DNA from: Epiperipatus broadwayi
Taxonomy: Eukaryota > Onychophora > Udeonychophora > Euonychophora > Peripatidae
Direction: 5' to 3'
Length of the DNA: 64,000 nt
NCBI GenBank assembly: GCA_028023455.1
Contig: JAQFVV010012537.1
Span: 2,655,889 to 2,719,888 of the forward strand
A program made the translations under genes and the position numbers. This document shows positions 22,321 through 31,775 of the stretch, piece after piece. The first letter of the stretch is position 1. The number at the start of each line of letters is the position of its first letter. The notes under the pieces were generated by a model that had not been told where the DNA came from, searched no databases, and saw nothing but the letters and a program-made list of their open reading frames with translations.

Positions 22321-23060
22321 ATAATATATTTCACATAATAGATTATGTATTAGTAGAGAAAGAGGAATAAACAAAGTATAGTTCGATAATGAAGAGAGAA
22401 AATATGTAATAGTGATCCTAATTTCTTTATAAGAAAATTGGTTAGTAATGTGATGGAAAATAGCAGTAAAAATAGTGATAGATGTGGATGAAGAATGAAT
22501 GATAAGAATAAGTAAGAAGAATATAAAATAAAAGAAGAATATAAAATAAAAGTAGAAGAAACCATGAAAGAATTTGTTGGGGGTGAATAAAAGAACTGGT
22601 GTGGTGAAATAGAAAAAGTGGCAAATAGAGTTTTAGGTGAGAATATTCAGAAGAATAAAAATAATAGAAAAGTGAGAATTGGTAAAAAGGTAAGAGTGAG
22701 GAAAAAAAATACAGAAAATATAAATGTGTTGTTAAAAATAAGTAAAGTGAAAAAGATGTTGATATTAAATGGGAAAACTATTTTAAAAAAAGAAGTTGGC
22801 TAAAATAAATATTTATAAAGAGAAAATGAAATTAAATAGTAAATTATTGGAGGATATTAATAAAAGTGGAAGCAATGGGAATAAAAAAAATTGGGAAATA
22901 TATTAAAAGAAGGAATGTAGGGGAAAGATAGTATTAATAAATAATGAGGAAAAAGAATATCACTCTAGAGAAAAATTAGAGACAATCTTAAATATATATG
23001 TAATGGATACAGAAAAGATGTTAGATGTCAAGGACAAAGTGACAACAAACATATATGCAC
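22321..23060 (+). pseudogene. CR1-like LINE ORF2, linker between endonuclease and RT
   Basis: Purine-rich, Lys/Glu/Asn-coding sequence with many stops, lying between the endonuclease and RT blocks of the same LINE and in the same orientation. A 61-codon open stretch at 22618-22803 is part of it. No motif is visible. Confidence 0.5.
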
Positions 23061-23520
23061 ATTCAATACTAGTGCTATAAATGCATAAACGCAAAGCTAA
23101 TATTTAATATCGTATTAATCCATAGGATGAGCACTTTCGATAGCTTTGGCTGCCATAATCATAGCTCAATCTGATCCAGCACACGATTATATTTTTGCAT
23201 AGCACCAAAAGCTTGCCAGATATCCATGCAAACTGCAAATAATCAGCTTAGTTTGCAGAGAGGAAAATGATTTGAGAAGAAAGATAAAAGAGGCCTGCTT
23301 CATCACAACAGACAGCAATGCCATTAACAGAAAGGAAACATGTTATTCTATATCCAGGAAATGGAATACTTATATCATTGCATAGATTTGCAAAACATTA
23401 GACAAACAGTTACTTCACAAAGAGCTATGCTTATGAGAGCCATGACTCTTGAAAGTGCTCAGTCTACGGTTTAATAAGATATTAAATATTAGTTTTGTGT
23501 TTATAATGCTAGTATTGAAT
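23061..23520. mobile_element. Foldback/MITE-like element inserted into the LINE
   Basis: Inverted ends of 70-105 bp start ATTCAATACTAG and CTAGTATTGAAT and include TTTAATATCGTATTAA, then GAGCACTTTC (left arm 23061-23165, right arm about 23415-23520). LINE sequence continues on both sides, which dates this insertion after the LINE. No target duplication could be fixed and nothing is encoded. Confidence 0.7.
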
Positions 23521-23579
23521 TACAGAATATTAACCAAACATGCAAAGTTTAAAATTGAGTTTATATAAAAGCATATGAA

Positions 23580-24045
23580 AATATTTGCTTTATAGAAAAT
23601 GAATTTAATGGGGCAGAAAAGAAATTGAAAAGTGGAAAGGCAAGAAGTTTAGATGGATTTGGGAAATAGGGCAAAATTAAATCTATTATCATGTTTTAAT
23701 AAGATGACACAAAAGACAGAATTTCCAGATAGCTGGACTAATACAAGAGTAAGGCTATTATTGAAAAGAAAGGGTAAGGGCCATAAAAAAATAAACAATT
23801 TTAGGCCAGTAGCTCTAACATCAGTAGTGTATAAAGTTTTTGCACATATGGAAGAGTTGTAAAATGGATGAAAGAAAATAATATAGTGAGAGAAATACAA
23901 GGAGGTTTTAGAATGGATAGGCATATAGAAGATAGAGTAAATAAAAATAGATTATGTGTAAGTTTAGTAAATTTGGGAATGAATGGAGCTTTAATGGATC
24001 TTATTAAGAGAAACTGTATTAAAATAATTATATATATATATATAT
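23580..24045 (+). pseudogene. CR1-like LINE ORF2, first part of the reverse transcriptase
   Basis: The stretch 23764-23860 translates to KGHKKINNFRPVALTSVVYK, the RT domain 1-2 signature (NYRPI.LTSV..K). In a shifted frame it continues as MKENNIVREIQGGFRMDRHI (23868-23930), the Q.GFR motif of domain 2a. The frame then ends in (AT)n at the junction with the LTR element at 24046. RT resumes at 31776. Confidence 0.75.
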
Positions 24046-26403
24046 TGAAACAGATATGCTGTTCCTCATATAAATATTCAAAAGATCCCCTCCCCATTCA
24101 AAATGTCTAGCGTGATTCAGTCTAATTGGGAACGCAATAAATTTTGATTTGTTTAAAAAAAATCATATTTTTAATTTTGTGATTGATGGATTTGAATAAA
24201 ATGTTATGTCATCTTATTTTTTTTTATCTGTCTCAATAAAAAGAAAAGAAATTAATTATCCAATCATTAAAAAGAAAAAAAAAGATACTTGAGTTAAACT
24301 GAGGCAAAATTCAAATTAGGACGTCGTCGGAAGAAAAGAACTTTTTTTTTCTCTCTCGTCTTACACAGAGAGGCAGAACATATTAAATTTTTTTTAAAAA
24401 GGAAAAAGTGTATTACTTAATTCTTTTGACATATTAAAATATAGCTTTAACAAAACGTGAAAATGAAAAAAGAAAGTTTTACTAGAGGAATTATAATGAC
24501 AATGGGGTAAATTAGCGGCTTCAATCTCTCCACGCTGTGCCATGACTTTCCATAAATGAAATAACCTGCCTTCTTTTGAGTAAACTAGACTGCAAAACTG
24601 GAAGGTAATTATGTTATAGGAATGTTTAGACATCTTTATCATACGTTATAAAATGAATTTATGAAATAATTACATAGAATTTGTTTTATAAAATATTAAA
24701 ACATCTTTATCATGCGTTATAAAGTGAAGTTATGAAATAATTATGTAGAATTTATTTTGTAAAATATTAGAACATGTTTATCATACGTTATAAAATGAAG
24801 TTATGAAATAGTTATACGCAAATTTATTTATAAAAATATTTGAACGTATTTACTATATGGATTAGAAATGCTTTAATTGCATATTACTTCTATCTGGGTA
24901 ATGTAACAGAGCTTATGTGTATGAATATACTTTTATATTTGATTAAATTAGAAATGCTTTAATTACTAAATGATAAATGCTCCACAAGCCAAACAGAATT
25001 TATGTATATGAATATACTTTTACATTTGACTAAATTATAAATGCTCCACAAGCCAAACAGAGTTTATGTGTATGAATATACCTTTATATTTGACTAAATT
25101 AGAAATGCTTTAATTACTAAATGATAAATGCTCCACAAGCCAAACAGAGTTTATGTATATGAATATACCTTTATATTTGACTAAATTATAAATGCTTTAA
25201 TTACTAAATGATAAATGCTCCACAAGCCAAACAGAGTTTATGTATATGAATATACCTTTATATTTGACTAAATTATAAATGCTTTAATTACTAAATGATA
25301 AATGCTCCACAAGCCAAACAGAGTTTATGTATATGAATATACCTTTATATTTGACTAAATTATAAATGCTTTAATTACTAAATGATAAATGCTCCACAAG
25401 CCAAACAGAGTTTATGTATATGAATATAGTTTTATATTTGATTAAATTATAAATGCTCCACAAGCCAAACAGAGTTTATGTGTGTGAATATACTTTTATA
25501 TTTGACTAAATTAGAAATACTTTAATTACTAAATGATAAATGCTCCACAAGCCAAGAATTGCTGAGTTTAAATGTTTACCAATCAATAATAATTCATAGA
25601 ATAATGAAATGCTGTATAAATCATAAATGCTTGACTGCTCCCAAGCTTCTTCACATAAATGAATTCAAAATGAATTATTGTATAAACCATAAATGCTTGA
25701 CTGCTTCTAAGGTTCTTCACATAAGTGAATTCAAAATGAATTATTGTATAAACCATAAATGCTTGACTGCTTCTAAGGTTCTTCTCTTAAATGAATTCAA
25801 AATGAATTATTGTATAAATCATAAATGCTTGACTGCTTCTAAGCTTCTTATCATAAATGAATTCAAAAATGAACTATTGTTGAATTAGAATGTTTCCAAG
25901 CTTCTTCTCATAAATGAATTCAAAATGAACTATTGTTGAATTAGAATATTTCCAAGCTTCTTCTCATAAAGGAATTCAAAAATGAACTATTGTCGAATTA
26001 GAATGTTTCCAAGCTTCTTCTCATAAAGGAATTCAAAAATGAACTATTGTTGAATTAGAATGTTTCCAAGCTTCTTCTCATAAATGAATTCAAAATGAAT
26101 TATTGTTGAATTAGAATATTTCCAAGCTTCTTCTCATGAAGGAATTCAAAAATGAACTATTGTTGAATTAGACTGTTTCCAAACTTCTTCTCATAAATGA
26201 ACTTGTAAATGAACTATTGATAAAAAAAAAAGAACTGCTTCTAGCTCTTTCATAAGTAAAATGAAAATGTGTTATCATGTGGATAGAAATGAACTTCGTT
26301 AGAAATTGCAAATTAATTGTTATTTAATAAATTTTTTTTTGTTACTAAAAATTAAATTGGTTATCCAGTTGTCCAATTCTGTTTTGTTTTATTGTATCAC
26401 TCA
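24046..26403 (+). repeat. 5' LTR, built mainly of four tandem-repeat arrays
   Basis: After about 580 bp of leader come array a (three units of about 70 bp from 24629), array b (eight units of 60-90 bp, 24930-25550, each with CTCCACAAGCCAAACAGA), array c (four 66-bp units, about 25600-25865, with AAATGCTTGACTGCT) and array d (six units of about 57 bp, 25865-26215, with TGTTGAATTAGAAT). Arrays c and d share the AAGCTTCTTCTCATAAATGA block. The c array keeps a 109-codon frame with a 22-residue period (CINHKCLTASK...), which probably follows from its unit length and is not evidence of a gene. Confidence 0.85.
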
Positions 26404-26520
26404 TAGGCTGGTTTCATTTGGCGCCCTACTGTGAGGCCTTATCTGGCTAGCCTACTCATAGGCCGGTTAATTTGCCACCCTACTGTGAGGTCCGATCTAG
26501 CTAGCCTACTCATAGGCATA
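26404..26520 (+). promoter_or_regulatory. Primer-binding region, tandemly repeated
   Basis: TGGCGCCCTACTGTGAGG (26419-26436) starts with TGG and has the GGGCGCCA complement expected of a tRNA-Lys-like 3' end, so it is the likely primer site. It lies 15 bases after the LTR. The surrounding unit of about 55 bp, beginning ACTCATAGG, recurs at 26454 with a damaged site (TTGCCACCCTACTGTGAGG), and its start recurs once more at 26508. Confidence 0.6.
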
Positions 26521-26749
26521 AGCAGATCACGATTCTGTGATATGAACAGTGCATATGATGTAGTGATGTAATTTGTTCAGGAAGGATGGAAAAATAAAAG
26601 TTTAAAAGAAAAACAACACAAAAAAGAATGGCATAAAGAATGAAACAGGCATTTCAAAGAAGATGGAGTAAAGTCATAGTGTGGATGGAGAGAGAAGCTT
26701 AATAAAGTTGAAATAAAAAAAGAAGATACCACTAAACTAGAATAAAATA

Positions 26750-28381
26750 TTGATGAAAACCAGATCAGAAACAAAAAAAATGATGAATACAGAAAGCATA
26801 GAGGATCCTCCTGAGAAAGAAGATAAACAAGAAGCTAAAGCAGATGAGGAATCAGAGAAAACAGGGGAGACATCTACATTAGCCCAGTTATTGGAAATTA
26901 TAAAAGCAGACCAAAAGAAAAGAGACAAACAAAGAGAAGAAGATATCAAACAGAGAGAAGAAGATAAAAAGAAAAGAGACAAACAAAGAGAAGAAGATAT
27001 CAAACAGAGAGAAGAAGATAAAAAGAAAAGAGACAAACAAAGAGAAGAAGATATTAAACAGAGAGAAGAAGATAACCAAAAAAGAGATAAGCAAAGAGAA
27101 GAAGATATCAAACAAAGAGAAGAAGATATCAAACAGAGAGAAGAAGATAACCAAAAAAGAGATAAGCAAAGAGAAGAAGATAACCAAAAAAGAGATAAGC
27201 AAAGAGAAGAAGATATCAAACAGAGAGAAGAAGATAACCAAAAAAGAGATAAGCAAAGAGAAGAAGATAACAAGCAAGCAATAGAAGCAAACCAAAGAAT
27301 AGAAAAACAAATTATAGAAGCAATCAAAAATCAGAATGAAAAGTTCAACCAGTTGATAAAGGAAATAATTCAGTCTAAAAAATTGGATGAGGAGGAAACT
27401 TTGGAATTCCCAACCAAAGATATTTTAAAGGAATCACAAATTGAATATCCTATTACTGATGAAGCAAAATTTGAGATTGTTAAAAAGGAAGAAATTGAAA
27501 TTACAAAGAGTGATCTTGAAATTGTCAGTCTACCTTCAGGAAAACTTCTGATTATGGAATATACCTCTAAAATTGAAAATAAAGAAACAGCATATACAGA
27601 AGCTGAGAATGAAATTGTATCAAATACAGTAAAAGAGTTTCAAATGGATGAAAATGAATCTAATAAAGCAAAATTAAAATCTTCTGATCTTCAAGAAGAT
27701 GAAAAACGTGAAAATGAACATAATCAAAAACTTAATTCTCATATAACTAAGGAACTGTCCAATATAGAAGAAAATGTTTCAGAAAAATTGTCTGATATAT
27801 GCTATGAAATAGTAAAGGAGATAGAGAAAGAAACCATAAAATGGAAAGAAAAGTGTGTTAGTCCTCAGCCATATATAAAAATTATAAACAAAAGCTTAAT
27901 AAACTCAAATCAAAAATTGAGTACAGAAAAAAAATATATAAAGACAGTTATTAAAAATATAGTTGCTTACGCAGGAAAAGACACCAAAAAGGAATCTGAA
28001 AACTCGGGATTTATCAGTGTGAAAGAAATTAAACAACAAGAAACCTTTACAAATACCAAAAAAATAATTACTATGGCAGAAGAACCATTTAAAAGGAAAC
28101 TTTTATGTAAAAATGAAGTACCACCATGGAAGAGGAACAGGAGAAAATTCACAGATGGTGTTCATGGTCCATATTGGACGCGTATAATTAAAAGATCAAA
28201 CAGTAACAAGGATCTCCAAAGAAAATACAGAAATGAAGAAGCAAGACACCACAGTAATGTTAAACATGATAAATTTTCAACAAAGAGACGATCCAGAAGT
28301 ATGTCACCTCATAATATAAAAGAGGACTATAGGAGAACTGATCATGATCCTCAGTCTCCCCAAACCAGGTTGCAGTTATAA
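26750..28381 (+). CDS. Intact 543-residue coiled-coil protein of the LTR element (gag-like by position)
   Basis: The frame opens with MMKTRSETKKMMNT at 26750; in-frame ATGs nearby at 26753, 26780 and 26783 are alternatives. Residues 1-50 are acidic. Residues 50-175 are a coiled coil of 17-residue repeats (KKRDKQREEDIKQREED, about 51 bp each, 26915-27272). Residues 175-205 continue the coil (IEKQIIEAIKNQNEKFNQLI). Residues 205-440 are charged and unrecognised. The last 100 residues are strongly basic and end in an RS-like stretch (STKRRSRSMSPHN), suiting nucleic-acid binding. No capsid domain, zinc knuckle, protease or RT is visible. Position behind the primer site suggests a Gag-like structural protein; that is inference. 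An uninterrupted 1.6-kb frame in this AT-rich DNA implies selection until recently. Confidence 0.8.
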   Translation: MMKTRSETKKMMNTESIEDPPEKEDKQEAKADEESEKTGETSTLAQLLEIIKADQKKRDKQREEDIKQREEDKKKRDKQREEDIKQREEDKKKRDKQREEDIKQREEDNQKRDKQREEDIKQREEDIKQREEDNQKRDKQREEDNQKRDKQREEDIKQREEDNQKRDKQREEDNKQAIEANQRIEKQIIEAIKNQNEKFNQLIKEIIQSKKLDEEETLEFPTKDILKESQIEYPITDEAKFEIVKKEEIEITKSDLEIVSLPSGKLLIMEYTSKIENKETAYTEAENEIVSNTVKEFQMDENESNKAKLKSSDLQEDEKRENEHNQKLNSHITKELSNIEENVSEKLSDICYEIVKEIEKETIKWKEKCVSPQPYIKIINKSLINSNQKLSTEKKYIKTVIKNIVAYAGKDTKKESENSGFISVKEIKQQETFTNTKKIITMAEEPFKRKLLCKNEVPPWKRNRRKFTDGVHGPYWTRIIKRSNSNKDLQRKYRNEEARHHSNVKHDKFSTKRRSRSMSPHNIKEDYRRTDHDPQSPQTRLQL

Positions 28382-28977
28382 TTCAGAATAAAATAGAGAT
28401 AGCTGATGGGAAAAGTTTGTGAGTGTGATGTAGTGATGCATGAACTTGTGTTTTTCATGTTGAGATGGTGGATGATTGAGCGGAGCTGCTTGGATGCATT
28501 GTGTTATGATGCTCTGAAGTATATGCTCGGCACTATCCAGACCTGGATGTTGTGCTCCAAGAGTAGTCCAGCAGTGCGTATATATAGGTCTCATGTATAG
28601 GCCTTGGTCTCATGGATAGGCCAAATGATAGCCCCTAAGACTCACCGAAGCTGAGCAGGGTTGGCTGAGTGCCAAATTGTTTTTTTTTCTCTGGCTCCTA
28701 TTCTTGGTTGGATGATACTTCTAGGTACAAGAGAGGTAGTGCTTAAAAATGAGATATTTTCTCGTGACGTCATGAGGCGGTGTGTACTGGTAGTTTGTGC
28801 TTGGCCGTCTACTTATCCTGGCATTGGAGGCTATGGTTCATGTATTCACTTTTCCAGCTCATCTTACCCATTCATCAGCATATCTAAAACCAGGCAGTAC
28901 TGAGAAATAATGTGTATAGTATATGGAATGAAATCGTACTTCCAGGCGATTTCATCCCAAAATTTGGTGAGGGGTAA
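28382..28977 (+). other. 3' untranslated part of the LTR element with 5S rRNA-like patch and polypurine tract
   Basis: This interval is GC-richer than the rest of the element. At 28639-28672 the bases TCACCGAAGCTGAGCAGGGT followed by TGGCTGAGTGCC closely resemble the internal promoter part of animal 5S rRNA (CCGAAGTTAAGCAGCGTCGGGCT). A later GGTTGGATGATAC (28706-28718) resembles the TTGGATGGG that follows in 5S, but the spacing is enlarged by a T-rich insert. GAGGGGTAA at 28969-28977 is the polypurine tract for second-strand priming. The short frames here have no recognisable product. Confidence 0.45.
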
Positions 28978-31339
28978 TGAAACAGATATGCTGTTCCTCA
29001 TATAAATATTCAAAAGATCCCCCCCCCATTCAAAAATGTCTAGCGTGATTCAGTCTAATTGGGAACGCAATAAATTTTGATTTGTTTAAAAAAAATCATA
29101 TTTTTAATTTTGTGATTGATGGATTTGAATAAAATGTTATGTCATCTTATTTTTTTTTATCTGTCTCAATAAAAAAAAAAAAGAAATTAATTATCCAATC
29201 ATTAAAAAGAAAAAAAAAGATACTTGAGTTAAACTGAGGCAGTATTCAAATTAGGCACGTCGTCGGAAGAAAAGAACTTTTTTTTTCTCTCTCGTCTTAC
29301 ACAGAGAGGCAGAACATATTAAATTTTTTTTTTAAAAAAGAAAAAGTGTATTACTTAATTCTTTTGACATATTAAAATATAGCTTTAACAAAACGTGAAA
29401 ATGGAAAAAGAAAGCTTTACTAGAGGAATTATAATGACAATGGGGTAAATTAACGGCTTCAATCTCTCCACGCTGTGCCATGACTTTCCATAGATGAAAT
29501 AACCCGCCTTCTTTTGAGTAAACTAGACTGCAAAACTGGAAGGTAATTATGTTATAGGAATGTTTAGACATCTTTATCATACGTTATAAAGTGAAGTTAT
29601 GAAATAATTACATAGAATTTGTTTTATAAAATATTAAAACATCTTTATCATGCGTTATAAAGTGAAGTTATGAAATAATTACGTAGAATTTATTTTGTAA
29701 AATATTAGAACATGTTTATCATACGTTATAAAATGAAGTTATGAAATAGTTATACGCAAATTTATTTATAAAAATATTTGAACGTATTTACTATATGGAT
29801 TAGAAATGCTTTAATTGCATATTACTTCTATCTGGGTAATGTAACAGAGCTTATGTGTATGAATATACTTTTATATTTGACTAAATTAGAAATGCTTTAA
29901 TTACTAAATGATAAATGCTCCACAAGCCAAACAGAATTTATGTATATGAATATACTTTTATATTTGACTAAATTATAAATGCTCCACAAGCCAAACAGAG
30001 TTTATGTGTATGAATATACCTTTATATTTGACTAAATTAGAAATGCTTTAATTACTAAATGATAAATGCTCCACAAGCCAAACAGAGTTTATGTATATGA
30101 ATATACCTTTATATTTGACTAAATTAGAAATGCTTTAATTACTAAATGATAATGCTCCACAAGCCAAACAGAGTTTATGTATATGAATATACCTTTATAT
30201 TTGACTAAATTATAAATGCTTTAATTACTAAATGATAAATGCTCCACAAGCCAAACAGAGTTTATGTATATGAATATACCTTTATATTTGACTAAATTAG
30301 AAATGCTTTAATTACTAAATGATAAATGCTCCACAAGCCAAACAGAGTTTATGTATATGAATATAGTTTTATATTTGACTAAATTATAAATGCTCCACAA
30401 GCCAAACAGAGTTTATGTGTGTGAATATACTTTTATATTTGACTAAATTAGAAATACTTTAATTACTAAATGATAAATGCTCCACAAGCCAAGAATTGCT
30501 GAGTTTAAATGTTTACCAATCAATAATAATTCATAGAATAATGAAATGCTGTATAAATCATAAATGCTTGACTGCTCCCAAGCTTCTTCACATAAATGAA
30601 TTCAAAATGAATTATTGTATAAACCATAAATGCTTGACTGCTTCTAAGGTTCTTCTCATAAATGAATTCAAAATGAATTATTGTATAAACCATAAATGCT
30701 TGACTGCTTCTAAGGTTCTTCTCTTAAATGAATTCAAAATGAATTATTGTATAAATCATAAATGCTTGACTGCTTCTAAGCTTCTTCTCATAAATGAATT
30801 CAAAATGAACTATTGTTGAATTAGAATGTTTCCAAGCTTCTTCTCATAAATGAATTCAAAATGAACTATTGTTGAATTAGAATATTTCCAAGCTTCTTCT
30901 CATAAAGGAATTCAAAAATGAACTATTGTTGAATTAGAATGTTTCCAAGCTTCTTCTCATAAAGGAATTCAAAAATGAACTATTGTTGAATTAGAATGTT
31001 TCCAAGCTTCTTCTCATAAATGAATTCAAAATGAACTATTGTTGAATTAGAATATTTCCAAGCTTCTTCTCATAAAGGAATTCAAAAATGAACTATTGTT
31101 GAATTAGACTGTTTCCAAACTTCTTCTCATAAATGAACTTGTAAATGAACTATTGATAAAAAAAAAGAACTGCTTCTAGCTCTTTCATAAGTAAAATGAA
31201 AATGTGTTATCATGTGGATAGAAATGAACTTCGTTAGAAATTGCAAATTAATTGTTATTTAATAAATTTTTTTTTTGTTACTAAAAATTAAATTGGTTAT
31301 CCAGTTGTCCAATTCTGTTTTGTTTTATTGCATCACTCA
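28978..31339 (+). repeat. 3' LTR
   Basis: This repeats the 5' LTR with scattered single-base changes and small poly-A/T length changes. It has the same tandem arrays and the same copy numbers (8 b, 4 c and 6 d units by the landmark motifs). It ends GCATCACTCA, against GTATCACTCA in the 5' LTR. Confidence 0.85.
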
Positions 31340-31645
31340 TCAGTTATAGCACTGGTTCATGAGAATCTCATGCCTTCTGAGCTACGTCTGACATAACTAG
31401 ACCCATGCAAGTCAGGTTGTGGTGAAGCTGAACTCTAATGGCGCTGTTTGGGAAACCAAACATAGAAATATTTAGATGCTTCCAACCTCTATGGTGCCAC
31501 ATCCTCTGATGAGCAGGAAATATTGTTGTAGGAGGCATTAAGATCTGCATTAGGAATGTCAATTGATAGTTCCTTCCTACAGCATGCTCATCAGAAAATT
31601 GTTACAACTAACATAATAAAAGGGTTGTATGCGGGTCCGGTTACA
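31340..31645. other. Unassigned 300-bp segment between the LTR element and the resumed LINE
   Basis: It matches neither the LTR nor the LINE. It contains an inverted pair (TCTGATGAGCAGGAAATATT near 31505; AGCATGCTCATCAGAAAATT near 31580) and is GC-richer than its surroundings. It may be a remnant of a further insertion. Confidence 0.35.
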
Positions 31646-31716
31646 ATATATATATATATATATATATATATCTTAACATATAGATATATATAAAAATATA
31701 AACTGATTCTATATTT

Positions 31717-31756
<40 letters not shown>

Positions 31757-31775
31757 TTTGGAAATATAGAATCAG
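31646..31775. repeat. (TA)n tracts with a 17-bp perfect inverted repeat
   Basis: (TA)n at 31646-31671 and about 31720-31754. CTGATTCTATATTTCCA (31703-31719) is exactly mirrored by 31759-31775. The right copy lies in LINE coding sequence, so the left is an inverted copy of it. Confidence 0.85.

Larger units (their letters stand above)
24046..31339 (+). mobile_element. Non-autonomous LTR retrotransposon with a single coiled-coil ORF
   Basis: Two direct repeats of 2358 and 2362 bp (24046-26403 and 28978-31339) start TGAAACAG and end CACTCA, the TG...CA ends of LTRs. Inside, a primer-binding-like site lies at 26419-26436 and a purine tract, GAGGGGTAA (28969-28977), touches the 3' LTR. The 2.57-kb interior encodes no protease, RT, RNase H or integrase, only a 543-codon frame. 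The LTRs are nearly identical, with the same tandem-repeat copy numbers, so the insertion is fairly recent. It must be mobilised by another element's enzymes. No matching target duplication is seen (TATAT before, TCAGT after), possibly because of rearrangement at the (TA)n junction. Confidence 0.8.

Noticed and set aside
25559-25888. 109- and 107-codon frames with 22-residue repeats in both LTRs
   Set aside because: The 66-bp repeat unit keeps the frame open automatically. No start context or other evidence of a gene.
24930-26215. CRISPR-like array of regularly spaced repeats
   Set aside because: The units are contiguous tandem repeats without unique spacers, lie inside LTRs of a eukaryotic retrotransposon and occur identically in the second LTR.
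26737-27327. Long antisense open frames (196 and 140 codons) opposite the coiled-coil ORF
   Set aside because: They follow from the 51-bp repeat, whose length is a multiple of three and which lacks stops on the other strand. They give low-complexity Ser/Leu/Phe sequence and end where the repeat ends.
31505-31605. CTGATGA...GAAA matches on both strands in the unassigned segment
   Set aside because: CTGATGAGCAGGAAA leaves no room for a stem II and no stem I pairing is visible.
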